A stretch of DNA of 64,000 nt from Artemisia argyi (GCA_030686995.1 CM060698.1:141565106-141629105); one strand, 5' to 3'; counted from the first letter of the stretch, positions 36,475 through 48,323 are shown. The notes: generated from the sequence alone by a model not told the origin. Translations and numbers: made by a program.

Positions 36475-36577
36475 AGGGAACCCCCTTACATTCATGCAAA
36501 TATCATTTGTTTTTCACTTTTCTGTCTACTTTTCATATCTCTTTAGATGTATTGTGAATCTTAGAAAGATGGGAAAT

Positions 36578-36716
36578 AGGGACTCGGAGATAGTTTGAGG
36601 AAGTGGTTGAAATAAGTGGTTTGGAACAAAAATGATTGCGACAATTATTGTTGTGCTGAAATTTGTTCCAAGACACCTATTTCAATTTCTTCCTTATTCT
36701 AACACCGACTCCCTTC
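36578..36716 (+). ncRNA. Long hairpin 5, candidate microRNA precursor
   Basis: Type-a hairpin with arms 36578-36631 and 36661-36716. Stem base agggactcggagatag against ctaacaccgactccct; ttgaaata pairs with tatttcaa; ttggaacaaa pairs with tttgttccaa, better than in the sister copies. Followed by cttatgctgcagtta as in hairpins 1 and 3. Confidence 0.62.
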
Positions 36717-36734
36717 TTATCTTATGCTGCAGTT

Positions 36735-37540
36735 ACATGATTTAAGAAAATATGTAAGTATTGAAATTCATATATTTATGTTTATGTATTGCTGTTTTAC
36801 ATTTGGGTTTGAAAGTTTTTTGGATAGGTTTGTCTACTCCGACTGATTTTAGATATTGTTGTGTAGTTTATATTAACTGATTTTTAGCTCATTAGTTTTT
36901 GTTGGTATATGTATGTGTGGCTCTTTTTGATTTAGAGTGAATGCTCATTAGTGAGCTTGAACAGACCCTCAGGCACCAAACAAACCAGCAACAAGGTCTG
37001 TAACAAAAGCTCGCACGTTTGTTTTGTTGTTATCTAAGCCCAACAAGAAAATCGTTGATATTTAACTACTCTCATTGTTAGATGGGACTATGAGAGCATG
37101 AAGAAAAAACATACTTCATTTTGTATAACATACTCCAAACATCAAAGGGAACCGCAACTAAAGTGACAGTATATTGCACATTTTGTGTGTCAAGGGACGC
37201 GGGGATGACCTGGTTAGGCCGCTTACATCTGAGTCAAAGACTCGCTTTTTCGTTTAACCTGAACCGGGAATCTGCAACCTAGTGTGTCTTGAATAGCAGT
37301 TTATATGAAATGGTTATAAAAATTTAGCAGCATGAATTCCAACAAATAAACACTATTCAGTCTTATCTTGTCCTTTACAACTTCATAAGATTTTTTGGGA
37401 TTCTTAAGAGTCGTTGGGTGATAGAAGAAGAAATAAACACAATCACATATTAAATAAACACTACCACAATTCAAATAAACACCATTACACATTCATCTCA
37501 AAGGGTGTAGTGGTGTTTATTTAATTGTGTAATCTAAGTT
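36735..37540 (+). repeat. Downstream tail of the hairpin unit, third copy
   Basis: It matches 26326-27050 along nearly its whole length, including agaccctcaggcaccaaaca and aggccgcttacatctgagtc. Confidence 0.7.
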
Positions 37541-37598
37541 GGGTATTTTATGTTAAAATGAGTGAAAAGAAGGTTTTTGTATATGACTCATTAAATTT

Positions 37599-37652
<54 letters not shown>

Positions 37653-38619
37653 GTAAGTCCAGCCATATATTTAAATAAGCAGATAAGCAGTAAAGTACAA
37701 AAAATAAGAAATCCGATGTGCAGCAAAGCAGAAAGAATAAGTGGCCCAAAACACCCCTTTTATACTTGTAGGTTGATTTGCAGGTCAAGTTTAGGAAATA
37801 TAAGTTTCGGATTTAAGTTTACAGCTTTGAATTTGAGTTACTTTCCTTTATTGAGTTGGTAAACATCGACTTCATTCTTTGCTAAGCAGAAATGACAAGC
37901 TATAATTATTTTTAGCACTTTGCAGAAAAATCTTACACTTTTTCATACAAGAAGTCCTTATTTAAGGCTTGCTGACATGCCTTCAAAAAGAAACTTTTCA
38001 GCCTAAATCCTAGATAAACAAAACTCTATGCTTGCTAAAAAAGGAAATAAAGCTAAAGCCCGATCACAATGCAACTGAATATGGTCTGTGGTCTCGATCA
38101 CAGTACAACAAAACTCTAGGCTTGTTCTAATACTTGTTTTATTATAATTACATCTGGGCTGATATATTGAGATAAATAATAAAGATTAAAGTGGGGGATA
38201 CGAAACCGAATATATGATCCAAGAGCCCCATAAACGCCATGAGCTAGAAGATGCGACATGGTTTGATTCCACCTGAGTCGTGCTTGGTACCAGACCACCA
38301 GCTTATACTTAGTCCATGTTTACGTTTTCAAAGATGTATAAAATAAGCTTGATAAGCTTAATTTTGTGGCGTTTGCTTTGAAGGCTCAATAAACACAATT
38401 AGCATTGTCGTCAGATTATTAGTGGCTCGTGCACCCAAAAATTTAAATGTTTAAAGATAATTAAAATCAAAAGTGGAAACCTATACTCCATAGTATAAAG
38501 TTGCGGAAACTTTGATATCTAAAACATGTTTATCCATGGAGATTGTTTCTTTCACCTGCCCAACTTTACCCATTGTAACTTCTTCTAATTGATACATTCA
38601 ATTCATCCTTTTTCAAGTC
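37541..38619. other. T-run, possible LINE tail and module copies
   Basis: An uninterrupted T-run at about 37601-37651 followed by ggtaagtccagccatat may be the tail of a minus-strand LINE fragment. 37920-38050 repeats 35950-36110, and 38155-38400 is a copy of module M7. 38460-38600 is module M8. No gene is seen. Confidence 0.45.
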
Positions 38620-39561
38620 GCCTATAAAATAGTAGTAAAGTATGAATTAAACTACACCAGATATTAAACCAAAGAGGCTATCTTTAAAGTAAATGTCAGT
38701 GGCCATCTAGCTAAAAAAATAAGGCTATCTTTAGCTATCTTTACGAAAGAGGCCATCTAGCTAAAAAACTTTAAAGTTTTCACAACTCAACTGGCCGGTA
38801 TAACATTGATATTAAACCAAAGATTTTCATAGGTTGGTTATTTGAATGCATTTATGATGAAATAACAAGTCTCCATGCCTCTCTTAATTATAAGTTGTGA
38901 TCATGGGAACAACTGTTACATAAGCGAGTAAAAGTAAAAACACTACCCTTCTCCTATGCTTACTCGCGGCAAAATGTTAAATGTTGATGTGGAGCTAATG
39001 TGACGAACGAAAATCCTTCACAACACACTCCACACTAATATATATATAAGACGTGTTTCCATCTTCTAATCGTATCTTCATGATCTTCGTTGCTGCTACG
39101 CTCATTATGCAAATGATACTAATTACTTAAATACTAATTTTCTTTTAATTACCTAGGGCTATATATAGTTACTCCATGCAGTGGTACGTAATGACATTGA
39201 GATAAATAATACAGATCAAAGTGAGGGATACAGAACCAAACGATATGACCTAAGAACACCACCAATATATGATACGAGGGAACATGCGACATAGCATAGC
39301 ACTGCTTCCTATCCTGGATGGGGATCACTTGTAGGAATGACATAATGCTAATTAATCCATGTTCCGCACAGCCACATATATAAGTGGCGGAATGCTAATC
39401 TGTGTTCCACAGGGCCACATAGCAGAGCTTGAGATCGACCAGCATCTTACACTCGGTCCGTGTTTACATAGTTAGCATGATAAGCTTTTGTAATGTTTTC
39501 TTTGGTTGCTCAAATAAGAAAATTAGCATGATACCCATAGATTTATGTGTTTGTAGGATTT

Positions 39562-39569
<8 letters not shown>

Positions 39570-39635
<66 letters not shown>
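39570..39635. repeat. (TA)n microsatellite
   Basis: About 33 TA units within module M7/M8; the sister at 33640 has only aaataaaatatta. Confidence 0.95.
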
Positions 39636-39641
<6 letters not shown>

Positions 39642-39844
39642 GACAAAATTCAAAGTAGAAACCTACACTGCATACTACAGAGTATCTTTGATATCTTTTA
39701 CTTCCCTTCATATGTAACTCTTAGTAAATGTTTCTTTCACAGTTTCACCTGCCCGACATTACTTTTGTATCTTTTTATTTCTACCGTTAATGACACACGC
39801 CTTCCTCAAATTGACGCATTTGCCCCTCCCCTCTTCAAATTGCG

Positions 39845-39851
39845 TATAAAA
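39845..39851 (+). promoter_or_regulatory. TATA box upstream of hairpin 6
   Basis: ttgcgtataaaagtcgaacc, with the same leader (acgcaaatatcatctg) and spacing to the hairpin as at 33862. Confidence 0.55.
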
Positions 39852-39954
39852 GTCGAACCCCCTTATATTCACGCAAATATCATCTGTTTTTCACTTTTAT
39901 GTCTTCTTTTTATATCTCTTTAGATGCATTGTGAATCTTATAAAGATGGGAAAC

Positions 39955-40096
39955 TGGGACTCGGAGATAGTTTGAGGAAGCGGTTGAAATAAGTGGTTTG
40001 GAACAAAAATGATTTTCGATTAATTTTTGTTGTGCTAAATTTTGTTCCGAGACCACCTATTTCAATTTCTTCCTTATTCTAACACCGATTCCCTTC
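39955..40096 (+). ncRNA. Long hairpin 6, candidate microRNA precursor
   Basis: Type-a hairpin, nearly the sequence of hairpin 4. ttgaaataagtggt faces accacctatttcaa and ggaacaaaa faces ttttgttcc. At the stem base it has tgggactcgg against ccgattccctt, each side with one change from the other copies. The pair is with the large 32.7/38.6 kb duplication, so hairpins 4 and 6 are its direct sister copies. Confidence 0.62.
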
Positions 40097-40282
40097 TTGT
40101 CTTAATGCTCAAGGTACATGATTTAGGTAAATATCGTAAGTATTATATCTTGCTTAATTGGGTTGATGGTTAAGACTTAAGACAATGTATCGTAATTTGG
40201 TTTTGAAAGTGTTTCAGGTAGCTAGGTTTGGCTACGCGTACGGACTGATTCTATATATTTGAGTTGTGTAGTTTATATAAAC

Positions 40283-41510
40283 AGGTTTATTTATTTTTAT
40301 TTTTTTTGGTGCAAGGTGAATTAATATTAACTTTCAAACAATTGAACATCATAAGTATAACTGATTTGACAGCCCCAAATAAAAATACAAAGAAAAGCAA
40401 ACAAATACAAAAGATGTCTGATGGAACAAATACATCACATACAACAATCTCGGATAGCTAACTAAAAACAAACAATTAGTACGTACCGCTACACAGATCC
40501 TGGACTTCCTTCTAAAATTCACCTTGATAAAGCATCATACTATCTAGCTACATTTCCATATCATCCCCCCACCAAGGCCATTCAACCAACACCCACAACA
40601 GCCAAAGTAGGATAAGATGTATGGCTTCACTAGGCACCAACCATTCCAAGTCAAGGGCTCTTCTAGGACCTCTACATTTCCCTCTTTACAAAAGGCTTCA
40701 AGGCCCTAGAAACACTCACCTTGAGGGAGAATCTACATGCCCCATTGATGGTACACTGAAAGGATCAAGTAGGGTCATCTTCCACGCCTCACTATTCCAA
40801 TCAACCCATGTACCGCCCACGAAGTCCATACTACCCTACACATAAGGAAACCCACTTTATGAATCATTTTCTTCTAAGAATATGAGCATTCAGTTAAAGT
40901 GCAATTACCTCCACCAAAGCCTAGAGACATTCTAACAGATCACCCATAAGCCTAAAATTCAATGATCCAAGGTACAGGGCCATCTTATGAGATGGACTAA
41001 TAGAATACAGATACTTCAAAAGTTGTTTTGAATATCTATTTTTGGTTAAAAACCAATTAGCAACATTTTCAATAGCAACTTAACCCTCATAACAGGTCAT
41101 CATTTTGGCAATACTGTTACACTGCCAATAACACAGTCACTTAGATAAGTCATCTATTTGCACATTCCAGATAGAAGCAGCTCTCATCACTTCTCTGGTC
41201 TTTTTCACTTTTAGGCTTATGATCTTCATTTTCACACTTTCAAATATAAGTCTGTAAAAAGTATGACTATCCCTTATTTCATCTTTAAAGGTTCTATGAT
41301 TTCTTTCTTGCCAGATGAAATATACTATAGCACCAAAACATAGTCTTCTTATCACACTCCAAATGCTATTAGTACAACCCAATCCAGCAATATTAGAGAC
41401 AATACTATTCCATTCTTCACTCTCTATTCAATTCATCATTGGAAGCAGTTTTAACCAAATTTCCTTAGAGAACTGACATTGGAAAAATGGGTAATTATGA
41501 GATTCAGAGA
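40283..41510 (-). mobile_element. 5'-truncated LINE
   Basis: It interrupts the array where the sister copy reads catatgaactgatttg (34290). A short duplication ataaac flanks it (40277-40282, 41511-41516). On the minus strand it ends in an A-rich tail (plus-strand ttatttatttttatttt at its left edge). A frame at 41137-41382 has the aromatic C-terminal motif seen in plant LINE reverse transcriptases. The upstream part of the element is missing. Confidence 0.7.
41137..41382 (-). pseudogene. LINE reverse transcriptase C-terminal remnant
   Basis: An 81-residue frame with IWSVIRRLCFGAIVYFIWQE followed by RNHRTF. The segment YFIWQERNHR is characteristic of the region after the zf-RVT domain in plant LINE ORF2 proteins. 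No polymerase core remains. Confidence 0.65.
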
Positions 41511-42303
41511 ATAAACTGATTTGTTTAGGGTTGGGCTGGTGTATTTGAAATTGGTTCTTGTTTAACTTTAGAGTAAATGCACTCTAATGTTTCATCTCTA
41601 GGTGGGTAGTTGGTTACTTGGTTAGGAATATCATCACTTGATTAAAAGAAATATGAATATTTTACTATTGAAGCATAAACTAACCATCGACCTCAAACAA
41701 ACTAGCAAGGTGTGTAACAAAAGCTGGCCCGTTTATGTTGTTAATTACTTAAACCCAAATAAAATTTTATAATTGCAACGGGGTAAAAAGACGTGCATTT
41801 TTCTGACATCAAGATAAAAGTAATATGTACTCCGTATAATGTAGTGAACAGATCAAATAAAAATGACATTATCGTGATCAGCCTACAAAGGTTTGAAAAA
41901 AGTAAAAATTTCTTGAAAAATTCTGAAAATTTTCCACAAGATAGAAGAAGTTTTTTTAATTTAAACTTTTTACACGTTTCTAGTGCACAAAAAACAAAAT
42001 TTTAATGCCCAATTTTTTTTAGCTTTTTTACATTTATTAACAATGAAATTTTGATGCAGCTACTAAAGGAAGTTGAATGCAAAAACGAATTTATTATGCA
42101 CAACACTAGAATTTACAAAATTTAAATGCACAAACCTTTTTTCATCAAAACTATAAACAAGAGGTATGTTCAAACTTAATAGGGATCTCTTAATAGGTAT
42201 CACTATTGGTCTTAGGAAAAATGATTGTGATCCTCTCAAGTTCACATGAGCATGTCCCAATAAGTTCTCTTATAAAAAAATGGTAGAGCCTACTGAGGGA
42301 CCC

Positions 42304-42304
42304 A

Positions 42305-42346
<42 letters not shown>

Positions 42347-42452
42347 CAACATCACTTTATTAGAAACTCATAGGATTTATAAGAAGTTAGTAGGGAGCCG
42401 AGATACTAACTGAGCTCCCACTACTATTATTATTATTATTATTATTATTATT
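42304..42452. repeat. Two (TTA)n microsatellites in a short local duplication
   Basis: (TTA)n runs at about 42308-42342 and 42424-42452 are separated by about 80 bases. Neither is in the sister array copy near 35010. Confidence 0.85.
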
Positions 42453-42587
42453 TTGGATAGAAAACATTACCAATCATGTTTATATGAACTTTAGAGTATT
42501 TCTAGAAAAAATTGTGACAAATGATGACAGTGATACCCCAATTAAGTCGCTTATATATGACTTGTTTTTCCAGGTAACATTAATTAA

Positions 42588-42813
42588 GGATGGCCTATTG
42601 GCAAAAAGGCTCGTAACTATCATTCAAAAATGTGTGAGGTTTTAAGTTCAATTCCTGCTAGGTGCAAACAACCATAATTGACCACGCCAACCTCCTGAAA
42701 AAAGAAGGTTTTATCTGGTTTGAGTCTGTGTGGCGGTTGGGTTCAAACTGCGTGGATTAATCGACCAAAAAGTCAGAAATTATGGTTAAAAATAATAATA
42801 ATAAATAAATAAG
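42588..42813 (+). mobile_element. tRNA-derived SINE
   Basis: tggcctattgg at 42591-42601 fits the polymerase III A box with one mismatch. agttcaattcc at 42645-42655 fits the B box with two, at tRNA-like spacing. The 3' end is an A-rich (ATA/AAT)n tail (ttaaaaataataataataaa). The sister array (35055) goes straight from aggtaacat to gaataagcac, so this is an inserted unit. The head starts ggatggcc; the exact target duplication is unclear in the A/T-rich flank. Confidence 0.7.
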
Positions 42814-42868
42814 AATGAATAAGCACAATATTAGACTATTTATATATTTATTTCTTTTAAATAGGTAA

Positions 42869-42869
<1 letters not shown>

Positions 42870-42924
<55 letters not shown>
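42870..42924. repeat. (AT)n microsatellite, left flank of foldback element
   Basis: About 27 AT units running up to ggccattcatttgag. Confidence 0.95.
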
Positions 42925-42927
<3 letters not shown>

Positions 42928-43970
42928 CATTCATTTGAGAAATCTAATTTTTGTGAGAACGCGAAAACTAATCCTGGCCACTCATTTTATCCTCCTTAAA
43001 CTTTGATCTAATAGCTATTATTAGCTAACTATTTTTTTTTTGAGAAATTTCAAAAAAATTTTGAAATTTTTTTTGAAAAATTTTCTAAAAATTTTTGAAA
43101 AATTTTTAAAAAATTTTCAAAATTTTTTTTGAAAAATTTTCAAAAAATTTTTGAATTTTTTTTTTCACATGTGACGAAAAAAAAAATTTACATGCGACAA
43201 AATTTTTTTTTCAAATGTGACGATTTTTTTTTCACACGCGACAAAAAAAAATTCGTGAAAATTTCAAAATTTTTTTTCACATGTGACGAAATTTTTTTTC
43301 ACATGTGAAGATTTTTTTTCTCACACGCGACAAAAAAAATTTCGTGAAAATTTCCAAATTTTTTTTCACATGTGACGAAATATTTTTTTACATGTGACGG
43401 AATTTTTTTTTTTCACATGTGATGAAAAAAAAAATTTACATGCGACGAAATTTTTTTTCACATGTGACGATTTTGTTTTCACACGTGACAAAAAAAATTT
43501 CGTGAAAATTTCTAAATTTTTTTTACATGTGACGAAAAAAAATTTCAGAAAAAAAATTTCGGAAAAAAAAAATTTCGAAAAAAAAATTTTTGAAAAAAAA
43601 ATTTCGAAAAAAGTTTTTTCGAAAAAAAATTTTTTCGAAAAAAAAAATTTCGAACAAAAAATTTTCGAAATTTTTTTTTTTGAAAAATTTTTTTTCTAAA
43701 AAATAATTTCGAAAAAAACTTTTCGAAAAAAAAAATTTCGAAAAAAAATTTTTTGAAAAAAAAATTCGAAAAATTTTTGAAAAAAAAAAATTCGAAATTT
43801 TTTTGAAAATTTTCGAAATTTTTTTTAATATTTTTCAAAATTTTTTAAGAAATTTTTAAAAATTTGATCAACTAATATTAGCTATTAGATTAAAGTTAAA
43901 GGAGGATAAAATGAGTGGCTATGATTACTTCTCGCATTCTCACAAAATTTAGGCTTCTCATTTGAGCGCT

Positions 43971-43974
<4 letters not shown>
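42925..43974. mobile_element. Foldback MITE-like element in a TA microsatellite, AAATTT-filled
   Basis: Inverted arms of about 105 bases (42925-43030 and 43866-43974) share catttgaga, tttgtgagaa, ccactcattttatcctcctt and taatagcta. Both sides abut TA microsatellite, so the target was probably a TA repeat, as in Micron-type plant MITEs. The roughly 830-base interior is nearly all A- and T-runs with cacatgtgacg repeated about nine times in the left half and ttcgaaa in the right half. Lys/Phe-rich open frames on both strands follow from this composition and are not genes. Confidence 0.75.

Positions 43975-44041
<67 letters not shown>
43975..44041. repeat. (TA)n microsatellite, right flank of foldback element
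   Basis: About 33 TA units from tcacta to tgttgaagc. Confidence 0.95.
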
Positions 44042-44045
<4 letters not shown>

Positions 44046-44069
44046 AAGCAAAATGACTACTACAATAAA

Positions 44070-45189
44070 TCTACTATATTAATAAAACAGGGTTTTGAAA
44101 AATAATCTATCTCTTAAAATACCTTAAAACCTGCCACCTGGAAATTTATTTTGATCCTATGACCATAAACAAATTCTTCTTCTAAGCATTGACTTTGGAA
44201 AAAAAAATTTGGGCGGCATCCACGACTAGCTTCTCATTTGATACAACGCACACAAAAAAACACATACATATCTCTCTCCTTTCTAAACACTAAATCCAGA
44301 ACGCAAGATCCAATCCATTTTGATTTTCTGTAATCAAATGAAAAGGTACACAATCAATATATTCGTTTCACAATTTCACTTTCTGTTTACAAATAAATAG
44401 ATTCACAATCAACATATTGGTTTCAAAATGATATCTTCACAGTCACTAATCATGTTCATAAACAAAACTTAATCTTTAGTCACAATTTTGGGGGAACAAT
44501 CATTAATCTTGATCCAATTAGTGATTATCATATGAACAACATTAATCTTGATCCAATTAGGGATTATCATATGAACCCTAATTTCGCCTAATTTGTTAAT
44601 CCCTAATTGAGTCTAACAAATTATGTATCTTCTCATTGTAGCAAACACTAATTGGGTATATGATACTCATAAACCAAGATCCGAATTTAATATAGTAGAT
44701 TTATGTTTTTGTGTTATTATTCTTTGAATTATGTTTTTCTTTGTTATTCATTGAATTATGTTTTTGTTAATTATTCGCATGAACCAACAACATAAATTAA
44801 ACTGTGTGATTTAGGGTTTTTTGAATATGTTGCAGTCTTCAGGTTTGATGATCCAGACAGGTCCGATTTTTATGTATTTGTTTGTTATTCCCATTATTTT
44901 AGGGTTACAATTAGGGATTATCATTTGATTCAAAGAAAAGCCCAATATTATTTATATTATTTACTTGACTTATGTTTACAAATATAGATTAGACATTAAA
45001 ATACTTTTACAATTGTTCCAGAAATGCCATGTTATTGTGTATGCTAAGATACACAAAATTCATCGGGAACACGGATGGGCGTACATTGCATGTAAAATAT
45101 GTGGTAGTGCTGCTAAGGAGGTTCAGGATACTTCTTCTTCAAGTGGTTCAAAGTACAAGAAAAAGCAAACTTGAAAGTGCAAACAACAC
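44070..45189 (+). mobile_element. Helitron, 5' part, interrupted
   Basis: It begins TCTACTATATTAATAAAACA after host A at 44069, a classical plant Helitron 5' end. The sister array copy (35170) reads ctacaataaatagatag across the site, so the host sequence ends exactly there. About 950 bases in, it carries an RPA1-like exon, a cargo known from plant Helitrons. The element is cut at 45189/45190 by a retrotransposon; its 3' hairpin and CTRR end lie beyond the window, if they survive. Confidence 0.72.
45022..45189 (+). pseudogene. RPA1-like (replication protein A 70 kDa) exon in the Helitron
   Basis: After an acceptor (ttgttccag, AG 45020-45021) the frame reads KCHVIVYAKIHKIHREHG, then WAYIACKICG, a linker rich in Ser, and KYKKKQT, stop TGA 45175-45177, then KCKQH. 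The GW.YI.C..C pattern and the later C..H match the zinc-binding DBD-C domain of RPA1-like proteins. The TGA falls just before the second Cys and the frame is then broken by the LTR at 45190. Upstream exons are not recognised. Confidence 0.6.
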
Positions 45190-47723
45190 TGTGGAAAACT
45201 AGAAGGGGGGTTGAATAGTTTACCGATTAAAATCTTTTTAACTTGTTAAGTTAGCTTTGAAACTTTCCGTTTGATCAAAGATATGTACACTGATGAGGCG
45301 AAAAATGATCCGTTTTTAGGGGGTCATTTAAGCCCGAATCCGAATTTATTTGATCAAATATTGCCCTAAATCGTTCCTTTTGTGATTTTAGGTACTTTGG
45401 GAGTGAAATATGGAAAAGGAAGCAATTCGGACGTTTTTGGAGCATAAAAGTGAAGAAAACGCCAAAGTCTTAATTTTCCATGCTGGGAACAGTGCATGAC
45501 GGCGTCAAGAGGAGTTTCCTGACGGCGTCAAGAGTAAAAGTCCATGACGACCCAGAAGAGTTTTGACGGCGTCATGAGGGTAGGGCGTCAAGAGTTAAAG
45601 TCGTGACGGCCTGGAAATGCAATGTTCTTGACGGCGTCAAATGTGGATCTAGGCAGTCCGAGGATTGTTTTGGCGGCGAGGTGACGGCGTCACCTATTTG
45701 GTCTTGACGCCGTCAGACCCCTTTTCCTATATATAGTTTTCTAATTTTTCACATTTAAGGAGAGAAGTTTTGGGAGAAACCCTAAGTACGATTTTGGTGT
45801 AACTTTACAGGTTTTTCAAGGGTTCCAACCCCTTGATACCTTGCATGATTAATCAAGATAAGTGTTCTTCTAATTCAATCAATATGTCTATGTGTTGGTT
45901 GTCTATATCATGTTCTTGTCTTAATTCTATCATGCTAGGCTAGATCTCTTTTGTGTTTGCTTAGATCTAATGAAACCTAGATATTGATTATGTGTTGATT
46001 ACTTGTTTATTCTTGTCTTGGATGAATGATTTATATGTTAGGCTTAAGAAAACTGGCAGATCTCCAATTGGTAACATGCTTGAACGTCTTAAGAAACATG
46101 AACCAACGCGCACTAGGTCTTTATTGGTTGTATTTAATGCATGAGCCACTGTTTACAATCCCTATAGTTGTGCTGGGCATGGTGTAGGAGGAGATAAGAG
46201 CTCATAGAATTGGGGAGTTATGTGTGCCACCCCATGAATGGTATTAAGGAATACAATCCGTCATCCATGCAATTATAACAAGTAATTAACATGTAAAAGA
46301 TATCTAGGGAGTAGTGAAATCTAAGTAAACACATTTTCTCCAATTACTGCTCACAACTTTAGTATAAATTAGTTTATTTTCATTTTTAGTATTTTATTTT
46401 GATTGCATCTTAGTATTGGGTTAGTTGAATAGCAACTAATTCCGCCCACTCTTCCAAAACCCGAGATTTTAATTTGCTTTCTAAAAAAATATAAAAACAC
46501 AAAAATAATCATCCCTCACCTTTAGAACTAGTATTTAGGCTTTCTCATCCTAGCGACACTATTCCTAAGCTGAACGATCAATCCCCCGGTACTTGTCACT
46601 ATACTATACTACAACGATCAGGTACACTGCCTGGTGGGGGTTGTAAGCTTCTCGAGATCCCTCGAGAGGTAAAGCATGTTGCGATTCCCACGCATCATAC
46701 ACAAACACAATATATAACATGCAAGTAAATGAAAGAAACGATCAAACCACAACACGAGTATTTATCGTGGTTCGGCTACACGGACTCTTTTTCCTTGCCT
46801 TACATCCACGCCCCGAGTATCTAACTCGAGAGTTTCTTTCACTAGTCAACAAGCTCCTTTCACCGGCGGAGAAAACCTTACACGTCGCTTATACTTTTAC
46901 CGACACAAAGCTAGATGTTGAGTTCTTTACCAAGGGTACAACCACTCCCGTTAGTTCTTTACAAGGGTACAACTACTCCCTATACACTTTGTATTTTGAG
47001 GACTAAAATACTAACCGATCGCTACTGAAAATACACAATCAAATGAAGTGTAAACTACACAAGTCTACACAATGCTAAGCTAACAAGTCTTGCAACGTTG
47101 TGTTGAATACTTGTTACTTTTAGTAAGCTTGTGAATCACTTTGCTACAACAAGAAACTTCACATATGAAATGTTAAGAGGTTAGATGAAAGTATGAATGT
47201 GTGTGTAAAAATATAATGTCAAGTGATGAGCCAAAATTCAACTTGTGGCTCAATATTTATAGCCAAAACCTTCTGCAGGTTTGGCGGATCAGGCGGACCC
47301 CTGAGAAGGGTTCCGCCCGTGTACCTCCAGGGTACCGCCGGGCTTGCAGTTGGTTTTGCAATAAATCTTGCAAACCAAACAAAGTCACATCTCATTACTC
47401 TTGCAAACCAAACAATGTCACATCACATAATATCAAGTCAAACACTAAACTTGCAAGCAACACCTAAGTAAGTCAAACACATTTCTTTCCATAAATGTAT
47501 AATGACAAAACTTGCTATAAATGTGATGTGACAATTCTATTTTTAGAAAATAAGAAGTGTTGTGTTTTATGAAATGTAAAATGTAGCAAAAGTCTAGTTT
47601 ATGCAAGTCTTTAAAACTAAGATTATGTTTTACTTAGAAACAAAAGTTTACATTTGTCATTAACAAAACTTAGAGAAGATCGTAAAATATAAATAACGTT
47701 TTTAGGCGATATTTGTATTAATA
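45190..47723 (-). repeat. 3' LTR of element A, with nested insertion
   Basis: On the minus strand it ends CTAGTTTTCCACA. It starts TATTAATAC directly after the tract GGGGGAGAT, so the canonical TG has become TA. Without the nested 1.33 kb insertion it is about 1.2 kb. It includes a conserved-looking stretch (atttatcgtggttcggctac) and a GC-rich dyad near 47280-47345. The start is inferred by analogy with element B. Confidence 0.65.
45291..46620. mobile_element. Probable solo LTR nested in the element A LTR
   Basis: It starts TGATGAGGCGAAAAATGATC and ends near acaacgatca, wording I associate with Athila/Tat-type plant LTRs. A six-base repeat gtacac lies at 45285-45290 and 46622-46627, leaving one base of uncertainty at the right end and no clean CA. 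The interior has five or more gacggcgtcaag-type dyads at 45490-45715, a TATA-like tcctatatatagtt near 45725 and no open frame. Confidence 0.5.
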
Positions 47724-47738
47724 ATCTCCCCCTTTTTG
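47724..47738 (-). other. Polypurine tract of element A
   Basis: The minus strand reads AAAAAGGGGGAGAT just upstream of the LTR. Similar purine tracts recur further inside (47872-47885 and near 47945), as minus-strand gggggag motifs. Confidence 0.65.
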
Positions 47739-48012
47739 TTGATGACAAAACATACACTTTGTTTTTAAGTAACTCACAAAATCTTGGTTTTTAAGACTTA
47801 AAAAAAATTATATTAAACTTGTTTTACTTAATTTATGAAAATCATATTAAGTTTTGAAAGTTCAATATATTTCTCCCCCTTTTTGTCGAAACAAAAAGTA
47901 GAGTAGCGAAGCGGAAAAATGCACTTGCTCCCCCTTGCTTGTTACTCCCCCTAAAAGGAGTGCCAAGGTGGGAAACATGGATTTTGGATCCTACAAAAAA
48001 AATGGTTAGTTG

Positions 48013-48015
<3 letters not shown>

Positions 48016-48092
<77 letters not shown>
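48016..48092. repeat. (TA)n microsatellite
   Basis: About 38 TA units inside element A. Tyr/Ile repeat frames here are artefacts. Confidence 0.95.
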
Positions 48093-48096
<4 letters not shown>

Positions 48097-48323
48097 CAAG
48101 TTTGTAGTTACCACACACATTGCAACCACAATACAAATGATCAACCAACAATGCACGAAAGTAAGTAGAAAGAATTAGCATTCCAAGTAAAATTTTGACT
48201 TATAAAAGTCAAAGGACATGAAATAGTAATATTCTTCTACTTCTAAAAACTTATAAATTAACCAAGAAAGAAAAATAAAAGCCTAGGTTCCTAAATTGGG
48301 GCAAACGGCCTCCAAACGGTTGT

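Larger units (their letters stand above)
38620..44069 (+). repeat. Large array duplicate with hairpin 6
   Basis: Sister of 32690-35175, lengthened by a LINE (40283-41510), a SINE (42588-42813), a foldback element (42925-43974) and TA microsatellites (39570-39635, 42870-42924, 43975-44041). Homology resumes after each insertion and ends at actacaataaa (44069 here, 35173 there). Confidence 0.75.

Noticed and set aside
43394..43838. Lys/Phe/Glu-rich frames on both strands
   Set aside because: Low-complexity A/T runs with ttcgaaa words; no codon bias, no domain, both strands open.
47842..48181. Tyr/Ile repeat frames
   Set aside because: Translation of a TA microsatellite.
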